Below are positions 34,002 through 42,791 of a stretch of 64,000 nt of DNA, one piece after another. The translations under genes were made by a program, and so were the position numbers. The DNA comes from Vicingaceae bacterium. Its GTDB lineage: Bacteria; Bacteroidota; Bacteroidia; Flavobacteriales_E; Vicingaceae. The stretch covers positions 868,001-932,000 of the forward strand of contig JAGYIE010000002.1 of NCBI GenBank assembly GCA_018402765.1, read 5' to 3'. The stretch's first letter is position 1. Each line of letters begins with the position of its first letter. The notes beneath the pieces were generated by a model that was not told the DNA's origin, searched no databases, and saw only the letters and a program-made list of their open reading frames with translations.

Positions 34002-35887
34002 ACTATCACGATTTTTACACAAAAAGTATCAACGATAGAGCTCTTTTTTGGAGAGAGCAATCCGATCAAATAACCTGGTATAAGCCGCCAATTAATACCC
34101 TTTCGTCAGGAGCGAATGGCTATCCTGAATGGTTCTCAGATGGAGAGTTAAATATGAGTTATTTATGCGTTGATAAGCATATTGAGGATGGCTATGGTGA
34201 TGAAGTTGCTATTTACTATGATTCTCCTGTTACAAATACGAAGCAAGCCATAACTTACTTTAAACTATATGATGAAGTAGCAAAGTTGGCAGGTGGGCTT
34301 ATTGATTTAGGATTGAAAAAAGGCGATACTGCCATTATTTATATGCCAATGATTCCTCAAGCAGTTTATGCAATGCTCGCTTGTGCAAGAATTGGGGTTA
34401 CTCATTCTGTTGTTTTTGGTGGTTTTGCACCTCATGAATTGGCTATTCGAATAGATGATTGTAAGCCCAAGGTTATTATTACAGCATCTTCAGGAAAAGA
34501 GATTGATAAAATCATACCATATAAGCCATTTGTAGACGAAGCAATTAATAAATCTAAACATAAACCATCTAGAGTAATTACGTATCAGCGAAAACTTCAG
34601 CAAGTAGCGTGGCAAATGAAATCTTATGATGTAGATTATGAACAGCTAACGGCTCATTCTGAACTTGCAAAGCCTGTCAGTGTGCCTGCTAATCACCCAT
34701 TATATATTTTATATACCTCGGGAACTACTGGAACTCCCAAAGGAATCGTAAGAGATACGGGTGGGTATGCTACTGCACTAAAATTTTCCATGAAGTATAT
34801 ATATGGTTTAAATGAAGGCGAAGCATATTGGGCCGCTAGTGATGTTGGTTGGGTTGTCGGTCATAGCTATATTGTTTATGGACCTTTGATCAATAGAAAT
34901 ACTACCGTTCTTTTTGAAGGTAAGCCTATTAAAACTCCTGATGCTTCAACGTTTTGGAGAATTATTAGTGAATACAAAGTAAAGGTAATGTTCACAGCCC
35001 CTACGGCTATTCGAGCTATAAAAAAAGAAGATCCTGATGGAGAATGGGTAAAAAGGTTTGATTTATCGTCTTTAAAGTATCAATTTTTGGCAGGAGAGCG
35101 TTGTGATGCAGCCACACTAAAATGGGCTGAAGAGCACTTAAATGTTCCTGTTATAGATCATTGGTGGCAGACTGAGTCAGGTTGGCCTATGTTGGCAAAT
35201 ATGGTAGGTGTTAATCTTCAAAAAGTAAAGCCAGGTTCTGCTACATTTCCTGTATGTGGATATGATATACAAATCTTAAATGAAGATGGGACATTGGCAG
35301 CTGCAAACACTGAAGGCTACGTAGCTATTAAATTACCGCTTCCACCCGGTAATCTATTGACACTTTGGGGTAATCAAGATCGATTTTATTCTGGTTATTT
35401 ACAACGGTTCCCCGGTTACTATTTTTCTGGAGATGGAGGATATAGAGATAATGACGGTTATATTTTTATAACGGGTCGAGTAGATGATATAATTAATGTA
35501 GCTGGCCATCGACTTTCTACGGCAGAAATGGAAGAAATAGTAGCAGGACATGCTGAAGTAGCAGAATGTGCTGTGTTTGGCGTAAAGTGCGAATTGAAAG
35601 GAGAAAAGCCACTAGGGATTATTGTGCTAAAAAATAACCAGCTTGCGAATATAACGCAGATTAAGCAAGAAACTATTCTGCGTGTTAGACAAGAAATAGG
35701 AGCTGTTGCTTCATTTCGAGATGTTCTCATTGCAGAACGACTTCCTAAAACAAGGTCTGGTAAAATTTTAAGAAAACTTTTAAGGGCAATTGCAGATGGG
35801 GAAGATGTTTCAGTGCCGTCTACTATTGACGACCCATTAATAATTGAGGAAATTAAGGGAATCTTTAGTAAAGAAGATAACCTGTAG
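33998..35887 (+). CDS. prpE: Propionyl-CoA synthetase-like acyl-CoA ligase
   Basis: ANL-superfamily adenylating enzyme of 629 residues: carboxylate + ATP + CoA to acyl-CoA + AMP + PPi. The opening MNYHDFYTKSINDRALFWREQ matches PrpE rather than Acs. The P-loop YTSGTTGTPKG, WWQTESGWPM (PrpE-type, Acs has WWQTETGG) and the catalytic Lys589 in PKTRSGKILRK are intact. Acts on propionate or a similar short acid. Second-to-last gene of the acetate/propionate cluster, 90 bases before acs. Confidence 0.87.
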   Translation: MNYHDFYTKSINDRALFWREQSDQITWYKPPINTLSSGANGYPEWFSDGELNMSYLCVDKHIEDGYGDEVAIYYDSPVTNTKQAITYFKLYDEVAKLAGGLIDLGLKKGDTAIIYMPMIPQAVYAMLACARIGVTHSVVFGGFAPHELAIRIDDCKPKVIITASSGKEIDKIIPYKPFVDEAINKSKHKPSRVITYQRKLQQVAWQMKSYDVDYEQLTAHSELAKPVSVPANHPLYILYTSGTTGTPKGIVRDTGGYATALKFSMKYIYGLNEGEAYWAASDVGWVVGHSYIVYGPLINRNTTVLFEGKPIKTPDASTFWRIISEYKVKVMFTAPTAIRAIKKEDPDGEWVKRFDLSSLKYQFLAGERCDAATLKWAEEHLNVPVIDHWWQTESGWPMLANMVGVNLQKVKPGSATFPVCGYDIQILNEDGTLAAANTEGYVAIKLPLPPGNLLTLWGNQDRFYSGYLQRFPGYYFSGDGGYRDNDGYIFITGRVDDIINVAGHRLSTAEMEEIVAGHAEVAECAVFGVKCELKGEKPLGIIVLKNNQLANITQIKQETILRVRQEIGAVASFRDVLIAERLPKTRSGKILRKLLRAIADGEDVSVPSTIDDPLIIEEIKGIFSKEDNL

Positions 35888-35977
35888 AAGGCAACAATTG
35901 AATTAAAGAAAATAGGTAAATTGCAATGAGTGAGATTGCTTATCGCAAGAACAAAATATAGAACAAATAATTAAATT

Positions 35978-37885
35978 ATGAGTAATTATAACATAAAACA
36001 CTTCGAAGAATATTTTCAGATTTATCGTAAATCGGTTCGTGACCCAGAATTATTTTGGGAAGAAATAGCCGAAGAGCACTTCATTTGGAGAAAACGGTGG
36101 GATAAGGTTTTGAGTTGGGATTTTAATAAGCCTGAAATCAAATGGTTTGAAGGATCTAAACTGAATATTACAGAAAATTGTATTGATCGACATTTAAGGA
36201 CAAAAGGTGATAAAACAGCAATTCTGTTTGAACCAAATGATCCAAATTCTCCTGCAGAGCATATAACTTATAAAAAGCTACATGAACGAGTTTGTCGAAT
36301 GAGTAATGTGCTAAAGGAACAAGGTGTAAGTAAGGGAGATAGAGTGTGTATTTATCTCCCAATGATTCCTGAGTTGGCAGTGGCTACTTTAGCCTGTGCG
36401 CGTATCGGAGCAATTCATTCTGTGGTTTTTGCAGGTTTTTCTTCTACAGCATTGGCAACTAGAATAAATGATAGTGACTGCAAAATTGTAATCACATCAG
36501 ATGGATCTTATCGAGGAGGAAAAACGATTGATCTTAAAGGAATTGTTGATGAAGCGTTAACTCATTGCAACGGTGTTTCTACAACATTGGTAGTTAATCG
36601 AATAGGAAGTGATGTGGAAATGAAAGAAGGTCGAGATAAATGGTTGCAGCCGTTATTAGATAGTGCTTCTCTTCAATTTGAACCTGAGATTATGGATGCA
36701 GAAGATCCGCTTTTTATTCTATACACATCAGGTTCTACCGGTAAGCCTAAGGGGATGGTGCATAGCACAGCAGGATACATGGTTTATGCTGCATATACCT
36801 TTAAAAATATATTTAATTACAAAGAGCAAGATGTTTATTGGTGTACAGCAGACATAGGTTGGATTACCGGACATAGCTATATCGTTTATGGTCCTTTAGC
36901 TAATGGGGCAACAACAGTAATGTTTGAAGGTGTGCCATCTTATCCTGATTTTGGCAGATTTTGGCAAATAGTAGAAAAACATAAAGTTACTCAGTTGTAT
37001 ACTGCTCCAACCGCTATTAGAGCGCTTGCTAAAGAGAATATTGAGTTTGTAGAGAACTACGACTTATCTTCTCTTCGTGTATTAGGAACTGTAGGAGAGC
37101 CAATTAACGAAGAGGCTTGGCATTGGTATAATGATAATGTCGGTAAGAAAAAGAGTCCAATTGTAGATACTTGGTGGCAGACAGAAACCGGTGGAATTAT
37201 GATTTCGCCGATTCCATTCTGCACACCTACTAAACCGACTTATGCCACATTGCCCTTTCCTGGTATTCAGCCTGCCTTGATGGATGAGAATGGAGAAGAA
37301 ATAAAAGGAAATCAAGTAGATGGTAGGTTGTGTATTAAATATCCTTGGCCATCCATAGCCAGAACCATTTGGGGCGACCATCAGCGCTATAAAGACACTT
37401 ATTTTTCTGCGTTTAAGAATATGTATTTTACAGGAGATGGAGCATTAAGAGATGAAGTTGGTTATTATAGAATTACAGGTCGTGTTGATGATGTGATTAT
37501 TGTGTCAGGACATAATCTAGGTACGGCGCCTATTGAAGACGCTATAAATGAACACCCTGCTGTTGCAGAATCTGCCATTGTTGGATTTCCTCACGATATA
37601 AAAGGGAATGCTTTGTACGGGTATGTAATTTTGAAAGAATCAGGTGAATCTCGTGATCATGATAATCTTAGGAAAGAAATTAATCAAATCATTACTGAGC
37701 ATATTGGGCCAATTGCAAAGTTGGATAAGATTCAATTTGTAAATGGATTGCCCAAAACAAGATCAGGTAAGATTATGCGCAGAATTCTACGAAAGATTGC
37801 AGGAAAAGATACTGCAAATCTTGGTGATACTAGTACTTTATTGAACCCTGAAGTTGTTCAGGAGATTATGGATAATGTGTTGTAG
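35978..37885 (+). CDS. acs: Acetyl-CoA synthetase
   Basis: AMP-forming acetate-CoA ligase of 635 residues. Core motifs: YTSGSTGKPKG (P-loop), WWQTETGG (acyl/adenylate pocket with the Acs-type Trp), YFTGDGA, and Lys598 in PKTRSGKIMRR, the residue that is reversibly acetylated in known Acs enzymes. Cytoplasmic; feeds acetate taken up by the symporter into acetyl-CoA. Followed by a long perfect hairpin and then the tandem GIY-YIG array. Confidence 0.96.
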   Translation: MSNYNIKHFEEYFQIYRKSVRDPELFWEEIAEEHFIWRKRWDKVLSWDFNKPEIKWFEGSKLNITENCIDRHLRTKGDKTAILFEPNDPNSPAEHITYKKLHERVCRMSNVLKEQGVSKGDRVCIYLPMIPELAVATLACARIGAIHSVVFAGFSSTALATRINDSDCKIVITSDGSYRGGKTIDLKGIVDEALTHCNGVSTTLVVNRIGSDVEMKEGRDKWLQPLLDSASLQFEPEIMDAEDPLFILYTSGSTGKPKGMVHSTAGYMVYAAYTFKNIFNYKEQDVYWCTADIGWITGHSYIVYGPLANGATTVMFEGVPSYPDFGRFWQIVEKHKVTQLYTAPTAIRALAKENIEFVENYDLSSLRVLGTVGEPINEEAWHWYNDNVGKKKSPIVDTWWQTETGGIMISPIPFCTPTKPTYATLPFPGIQPALMDENGEEIKGNQVDGRLCIKYPWPSIARTIWGDHQRYKDTYFSAFKNMYFTGDGALRDEVGYYRITGRVDDVIIVSGHNLGTAPIEDAINEHPAVAESAIVGFPHDIKGNALYGYVILKESGESRDHDNLRKEINQIITEHIGPIAKLDKIQFVNGLPKTRSGKIMRRILRKIAGKDTANLGDTSTLLNPEVVQEIMDNVL

Positions 37886-37896
37886 AAAGAATTTAT

Positions 37897-37936
37897 TAAT
37901 TCGCAGCGACCGGGCTTTTTAGGTCGCTGCGAATTA
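37897..37936. terminator. Long perfect hairpin after acs
   Basis: A 15-base stem (TAATTCGCAGCGACC / GGTCGCTGCGAATTA) with a 10-nt loop GGGCTTTTTA, 12 bases past the acs stop codon; AAAATTTT follows. It lies only 4 bases from the left edge of the tandem array, so it also faces minus-strand transcripts leaving the array. Confidence 0.75.
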
Positions 37937-37948
37937 AAATTTTATAAC

Positions 37949-37981
37949 AAAAAAAAGGAGCAATCATTTCTGATTACTCCT
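37949..37981 (-). terminator. tRNA-type terminator, copy 1 of 11
   Basis: Minus strand: AGGAGTAATCA-GAAA-TGATTGCTCCT, 11-base stem with one G-U pair and a GAAA tetraloop, followed by eight T. It recurs every 457 bases, the eleventh copy (42519-42551) being the terminator of the intact tRNA gene. Confidence 0.85.
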
Positions 37982-37985
37982 CGCA

Positions 37986-38012
37986 GTAGCGGGGACAGGA
38001 CTCGAACCTATG
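37986..38012 (-). repeat. tRNA-fMet 3' fragment (first of ten)
   Basis: 27 bases identical to the intact tRNA from nucleotide 48 through the T-arm and the 3' acceptor strand to one base past A73. The D-arm, anticodon arm and 5' acceptor strand are missing, so it is not a tRNA gene. Copies recur every 457 bases; the last is 42099-42125. The GIY-YIG stop codon is the very next triplet. Confidence 0.93.
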
Positions 38013-38291
38013 TCACGCCTCAGGCGGATATAAGCCCTCCGATGCAAGAGTTGCTTTTAACCATTCTCTACCTTTACCTGATTTAAGGTATTTTTCTCTC
38101 TTCAGTGCTTCAGGTTTAGAATGATAGAATTCTACATAAACGACCTTCCATGGTCTGTATTTAATAGTGGAACCCTTCTTCGAAAGATGATTATGAGATT
38201 TGAATCGCTCGATTAAGTTTGATGTAAATCCTGTGTAGTATTTATTAAACTTCTTAGAGTGGAGAATGTAAATGACGAATTCTTCTTCCAT
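38013..38291 (-). CDS. GIY-YIG nuclease-family protein, copy 1 (divergent, distal)
   Basis: 92-residue single-domain protein of the UvrC/YhbQ-like GIY-YIG nuclease superfamily. The two halves of the name motif are VIYIL (6-10) and YYTG (18-21); the catalytic-type residues Tyr8, Tyr19, Arg29 (LIERFKSHN) and Glu66 (EALKREKYLKS) are all present, so the fold is probably active as a nuclease or DNA-binding protein. The tail GLYPPEA is encoded up to the base before the tRNA fragment. This copy ends TLASEGLYPPEA; the other nine end TLESKGLYPPEA. It is the copy farthest from the tRNA. No consensus promoter or Shine-Dalgarno was found; ATG lies 19 bases after a T-run of a terminator. Confidence 0.85.
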   Translation of the reverse strand: MEEEFVIYILHSKKFNKYYTGFTSNLIERFKSHNHLSKKGSTIKYRPWKVVYVEFYHSKPEALKREKYLKSGKGREWLKATLASEGLYPPEA

Positions 38292-38310
38292 ATTGAAAAT
38301 TTATATCATA

Positions 38311-38336
38311 AAAAAGGAGCTGAATTCTCAACTCCT
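38311..38336 (-). terminator. Second terminator inside each unit
   Basis: Minus strand: AGGAGTTGA-GAAT-TCAGCTCCT then TTTTT, 9-base stem. It shares the outer AGGAGT/GCTCCT pairs, including the G-U wobble, with the tRNA-type terminator, and recurs every 457 bases to 42424-42449. It lies just upstream of each GIY-YIG start codon. Confidence 0.75.
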
Positions 38337-38340
38337 CATA

Positions 38341-38385
38341 TTAGCGAGGAAAGGACTCGAATCTCAGGCGGATATGAGTCCTCCG
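38341..38385 (-). pseudogene. Relic of an older GIY-YIG/tRNA junction
   Basis: Minus strand CGGAGGACTCATATCCGCCT matches the end of the GIY-YIG ORF (CGGAGGGCTTATATCCGCCT in copy 1) with two changes, and after a deletion of about ten bases continues as TTCGAGTCCTTTCCTCGCTA, a diverged tRNA T-loop and acceptor strand. A related terminator follows. So each unit carries the fossil 3' end of an earlier element whose ORF body is gone. Repeats every 457 bases; last copy 42454-42498. Confidence 0.8.
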
Positions 38386-38469
38386 TATAAATTTCAGTTT
38401 ATAACAAAAAAAAGGAGCAATCATTTCTGATTACTCCTCGCAGTAGCGGGGACAGGACTCGAACCTATG

Positions 38470-38748
38470 TCACGCCTCAGGCGGATATAAGCCCTTCGAT
38501 TCAAGAGTTGCTTTTAACCATTCTCTACCTTTACCTGATTTAAGGTATTTTTCTCTCTTCAGTGCTTCAGGTTTAGAATGATAGAATTCTACATAAACGA
38601 CCTTCCATGGTCTGTATTTAATAGTGGAACCCTTCTTCGAAAGATGATTATGAGATTTGAATCGCTCGATTAAGTTTGATGTAAATCCTGTGTAGTATTT
38701 ATTAAACTTCTTAGAGTGGAGAATGTAAATGACGAATTCTTCTTCCAT
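38470..38748 (-). CDS. GIY-YIG protein, array copy 2
   Basis: Differs from copy 1 at two bases near the 3' end, changing A83 to E and E85 to K (numbered from Met1). First of nine copies with identical predicted protein. Confidence 0.83.
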   Translation of the reverse strand: MEEEFVIYILHSKKFNKYYTGFTSNLIERFKSHNHLSKKGSTIKYRPWKVVYVEFYHSKPEALKREKYLKSGKGREWLKATLESKGLYPPEA

Positions 38749-38926
38749 ATTGAAAATTTATATCATAAAAAAGGAGCTGAATTCTCAACTCCTCATATTA
38801 GCGAGGAAAGGACTCGAATCTCAGGCGGATATGAGTCCTCCGTATAAATTTCAGTTTATAACAAAAAAAAGGAGCAATCATTTCTGATTACTCCTCGCAG
38901 TAGCGGGGACAGGACTCGAACCTATG

Positions 38927-39205
38927 TCACGCCTCAGGCGGATATAAGCCCTTCGATTCAAGAGTTGCTTTTAACCATTCTCTACCTTTACCTGATTTAA
39001 GGTATTTTTCTCTCTTCAGTGCTTCAGGTTTAGAATGATAGAATTCTACATAAACGACCTTCCATGGTCTGTATTTAATAGTGGAACCCTTCTTCGAAAG
39101 ATGATTATGAGATTTGAATCGCTCGATTAAGTTTGATGTAAATCCTGTGTAGTATTTATTAAACTTCTTAGAGTGGAGAATGTAAATGACGAATTCTTCT
39201 TCCAT
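38927..39205 (-). CDS. GIY-YIG protein, array copy 3
   Basis: Predicted protein identical to copy 2; flanked by a tRNA 3' fragment at 38900-38926. Confidence 0.83.
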   Translation of the reverse strand: MEEEFVIYILHSKKFNKYYTGFTSNLIERFKSHNHLSKKGSTIKYRPWKVVYVEFYHSKPEALKREKYLKSGKGREWLKATLESKGLYPPEA

Positions 39206-39383
39206 ATTGAAAATTTATATCATAAAAAAGGAGCTGAATTCTCAACTCCTCATATTAGCGAGGAAAGGACTCGAATCTCAGGCGGATATGAGTCCTCCGT
39301 ATAAATTTCAGTTTATAACAAAAAAAAGGAGCAATCATTTCTGATTACTCCTCGCAGTAGCGGGGACAGGACTCGAACCTATG

Positions 39384-39662
39384 TCACGCCTCAGGCGGAT
39401 ATAAGCCCTTCGATTCAAGAGTTGCTTTTAACCATTCTCTACCTTTACCTGATTTAAGGTATTTTTCTCTCTTCAGTGCTTCAGGTTTAGAATGATAGAA
39501 TTCTACATAAACGACCTTCCATGGTCTGTATTTAATAGTGGAACCCTTCTTCGAAAGATGATTATGAGATTTGAATCGCTCGATTAAGTTTGATGTAAAT
39601 CCTGTGTAGTATTTATTAAACTTCTTAGAGTGGAGAATGTAAATGACGAATTCTTCTTCCAT
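39384..39662 (-). CDS. GIY-YIG protein, array copy 4
   Basis: Predicted protein identical to copy 2; tRNA 3' fragment at 39357-39383. Confidence 0.83.
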   Translation of the reverse strand: MEEEFVIYILHSKKFNKYYTGFTSNLIERFKSHNHLSKKGSTIKYRPWKVVYVEFYHSKPEALKREKYLKSGKGREWLKATLESKGLYPPEA

Positions 39663-39840
39663 ATTGAAAATTTATATCATAAAAAAGGAGCTGAATTCTC
39701 AACTCCTCATATTAGCGAGGAAAGGACTCGAATCTCAGGCGGATATGAGTCCTCCGTATAAATTTCAGTTTATAACAAAAAAAAGGAGCAATCATTTCTG
39801 ATTACTCCTCGCAGTAGCGGGGACAGGACTCGAACCTATG

Positions 39841-40119
39841 TCACGCCTCAGGCGGATATAAGCCCTTCGATTCAAGAGTTGCTTTTAACCATTCTCTACC
39901 TTTACCTGATTTAAGGTATTTTTCTCTCTTCAGTGCTTCAGGTTTAGAATGATAGAATTCTACATAAACGACCTTCCATGGTCTGTATTTAATAGTGGAA
40001 CCCTTCTTCGAAAGATGATTATGAGATTTGAATCGCTCGATTAAGTTTGATGTAAATCCTGTGTAGTATTTATTAAACTTCTTAGAGTGGAGAATGTAAA
40101 TGACGAATTCTTCTTCCAT
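39841..40119 (-). CDS. GIY-YIG protein, array copy 5
   Basis: Predicted protein identical to copy 2; tRNA 3' fragment at 39814-39840. Confidence 0.83.
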   Translation of the reverse strand: MEEEFVIYILHSKKFNKYYTGFTSNLIERFKSHNHLSKKGSTIKYRPWKVVYVEFYHSKPEALKREKYLKSGKGREWLKATLESKGLYPPEA

Positions 40120-40297
40120 ATTGAAAATTTATATCATAAAAAAGGAGCTGAATTCTCAACTCCTCATATTAGCGAGGAAAGGACTCGAATCTCAGGCGGA
40201 TATGAGTCCTCCGTATAAATTTCAGTTTATAACAAAAAAAAGGAGCAATCATTTCTGATTACTCCTCGCAGTAGCGGGGACAGGACTCGAACCTATG

Positions 40298-40576
40298 TCA
40301 CGCCTCAGGCGGATATAAGCCCTTCGATTCAAGAGTTGCTTTTAACCATTCTCTACCTTTACCTGATTTAAGGTATTTTTCTCTCTTCAGTGCTTCAGGT
40401 TTAGAATGATAGAATTCTACATAAACGACCTTCCATGGTCTGTATTTAATAGTGGAACCCTTCTTCGAAAGATGATTATGAGATTTGAATCGCTCGATTA
40501 AGTTTGATGTAAATCCTGTGTAGTATTTATTAAACTTCTTAGAGTGGAGAATGTAAATGACGAATTCTTCTTCCAT
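40298..40576 (-). CDS. GIY-YIG protein, array copy 6
   Basis: Predicted protein identical to copy 2; tRNA 3' fragment at 40271-40297. Confidence 0.83.
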   Translation of the reverse strand: MEEEFVIYILHSKKFNKYYTGFTSNLIERFKSHNHLSKKGSTIKYRPWKVVYVEFYHSKPEALKREKYLKSGKGREWLKATLESKGLYPPEA

Positions 40577-40754
40577 ATTGAAAATTTATATCATAAAAAA
40601 GGAGCTGAATTCTCAACTCCTCATATTAGCGAGGAAAGGACTCGAATCTCAGGCGGATATGAGTCCTCCGTATAAATTTCAGTTTATAACAAAAAAAAGG
40701 AGCAATCATTTCTGATTACTCCTCGCAGTAGCGGGGACAGGACTCGAACCTATG

Positions 40755-41033
40755 TCACGCCTCAGGCGGATATAAGCCCTTCGATTCAAGAGTTGCTTTT
40801 AACCATTCTCTACCTTTACCTGATTTAAGGTATTTTTCTCTCTTCAGTGCTTCAGGTTTAGAATGATAGAATTCTACATAAACGACCTTCCATGGTCTGT
40901 ATTTAATAGTGGAACCCTTCTTCGAAAGATGATTATGAGATTTGAATCGCTCGATTAAGTTTGATGTAAATCCTGTGTAGTATTTATTAAACTTCTTAGA
41001 GTGGAGAATGTAAATGACGAATTCTTCTTCCAT
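40755..41033 (-). CDS. GIY-YIG protein, array copy 7
   Basis: Predicted protein identical to copy 2; tRNA 3' fragment at 40728-40754. Confidence 0.83.
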   Translation of the reverse strand: MEEEFVIYILHSKKFNKYYTGFTSNLIERFKSHNHLSKKGSTIKYRPWKVVYVEFYHSKPEALKREKYLKSGKGREWLKATLESKGLYPPEA

Positions 41034-41211
41034 ATTGAAAATTTATATCATAAAAAAGGAGCTGAATTCTCAACTCCTCATATTAGCGAGGAAAGGACTC
41101 GAATCTCAGGCGGATATGAGTCCTCCGTATAAATTTCAGTTTATAACAAAAAAAAGGAGCAATCATTTCTGATTACTCCTCGCAGTAGCGGGGACAGGAC
41201 TCGAACCTATG

Positions 41212-41490
41212 TCACGCCTCAGGCGGATATAAGCCCTTCGATTCAAGAGTTGCTTTTAACCATTCTCTACCTTTACCTGATTTAAGGTATTTTTCTCTCT
41301 TCAGTGCTTCAGGTTTAGAATGATAGAATTCTACATAAACGACCTTCCATGGTCTGTATTTAATAGTGGAACCCTTCTTCGAAAGATGATTATGAGATTT
41401 GAATCGCTCGATTAAGTTTGATGTAAATCCTGTGTAGTATTTATTAAACTTCTTAGAGTGGAGAATGTAAATGACGAATTCTTCTTCCAT
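41212..41490 (-). CDS. GIY-YIG protein, array copy 8
   Basis: Predicted protein identical to copy 2; tRNA 3' fragment at 41185-41211. Confidence 0.83.
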   Translation of the reverse strand: MEEEFVIYILHSKKFNKYYTGFTSNLIERFKSHNHLSKKGSTIKYRPWKVVYVEFYHSKPEALKREKYLKSGKGREWLKATLESKGLYPPEA

Positions 41491-41668
41491 ATTGAAAATT
41501 TATATCATAAAAAAGGAGCTGAATTCTCAACTCCTCATATTAGCGAGGAAAGGACTCGAATCTCAGGCGGATATGAGTCCTCCGTATAAATTTCAGTTTA
41601 TAACAAAAAAAAGGAGCAATCATTTCTGATTACTCCTCGCAGTAGCGGGGACAGGACTCGAACCTATG

Positions 41669-41947
41669 TCACGCCTCAGGCGGATATAAGCCCTTCGATT
41701 CAAGAGTTGCTTTTAACCATTCTCTACCTTTACCTGATTTAAGGTATTTTTCTCTCTTCAGTGCTTCAGGTTTAGAATGATAGAATTCTACATAAACGAC
41801 CTTCCATGGTCTGTATTTAATAGTGGAACCCTTCTTCGAAAGATGATTATGAGATTTGAATCGCTCGATTAAGTTTGATGTAAATCCTGTGTAGTATTTA
41901 TTAAACTTCTTAGAGTGGAGAATGTAAATGACGAATTCTTCTTCCAT
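41669..41947 (-). CDS. GIY-YIG protein, array copy 9
   Basis: Predicted protein identical to copy 2; tRNA 3' fragment at 41642-41668. Confidence 0.83.
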   Translation of the reverse strand: MEEEFVIYILHSKKFNKYYTGFTSNLIERFKSHNHLSKKGSTIKYRPWKVVYVEFYHSKPEALKREKYLKSGKGREWLKATLESKGLYPPEA

Positions 41948-42125
41948 ATTGAAAATTTATATCATAAAAAAGGAGCTGAATTCTCAACTCCTCATATTAG
42001 CGAGGAAAGGACTCGAATCTCAGGCGGATATGAGTCCTCCGTATAAATTTCAGTTTATAACAAAAAAAAGGAGCAATCATTTCTGATTACTCCTCGCAGT
42101 AGCGGGGACAGGACTCGAACCTATG

Positions 42126-42404
42126 TCACGCCTCAGGCGGATATAAGCCCTTCGATTCAAGAGTTGCTTTTAACCATTCTCTACCTTTACCTGATTTAAG
42201 GTATTTTTCTCTCTTCAGTGCTTCAGGTTTAGAATGATAGAATTCTACATAAACGACCTTCCATGGTCTGTATTTAATAGTGGAACCCTTCTTCGAAAGA
42301 TGATTATGAGATTTGAATCGCTCGATTAAGTTTGATGTAAATCCTGTGTAGTATTTATTAAACTTCTTAGAGTGGAGAATGTAAATGACGAATTCTTCTT
42401 CCAT
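42126..42404 (-). CDS. GIY-YIG protein, array copy 10 (tRNA-proximal)
   Basis: Predicted protein identical to copy 2. This is the copy nearest the intact tRNA; 152 bases containing the relic junction and two terminators separate its start codon from the tRNA 3' end. Confidence 0.83.
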   Translation of the reverse strand: MEEEFVIYILHSKKFNKYYTGFTSNLIERFKSHNHLSKKGSTIKYRPWKVVYVEFYHSKPEALKREKYLKSGKGREWLKATLESKGLYPPEA

Positions 42405-42556
42405 ATTGAAAATTTATATCATAAAAAAGGAGCTGAATTCTCAACTCCTCATATTAGCGAGGAAAGGACTCGAATCTCAGGCGGATATGAGTCCTCCGTA
42501 TAAATTTCAGTTTATAACAAAAAAAAGGAGCAATCATTTCTGATTACTCCTCGCAG

Positions 42557-42629
<73 letters not shown>

Positions 42630-42791
42630 ATATATTTTTAGCTATTGCTTTTTTCATAAAATTTGACCTGTTAAACTGTTGTCTAACGCCCAATTAAAGA
42701 TCAATTTTATTCGTAAAATAAAGGGACCTTCCATAATTGGAGTGCAAATATATTATTTGTTTCTTTGCAGTGCAAATAAAATGCATAAAAA

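Noticed and set aside
37986-42125. Ten additional tRNA genes in the array
   Set aside because: Only T-arm and 3' acceptor strand are present; no D-arm, anticodon or 5' strand.
42684-42693. TAACGCCCAA as an end of the dispersed palindromic element
   Set aside because: Only ten bases match one end; no partner end or inner part nearby.
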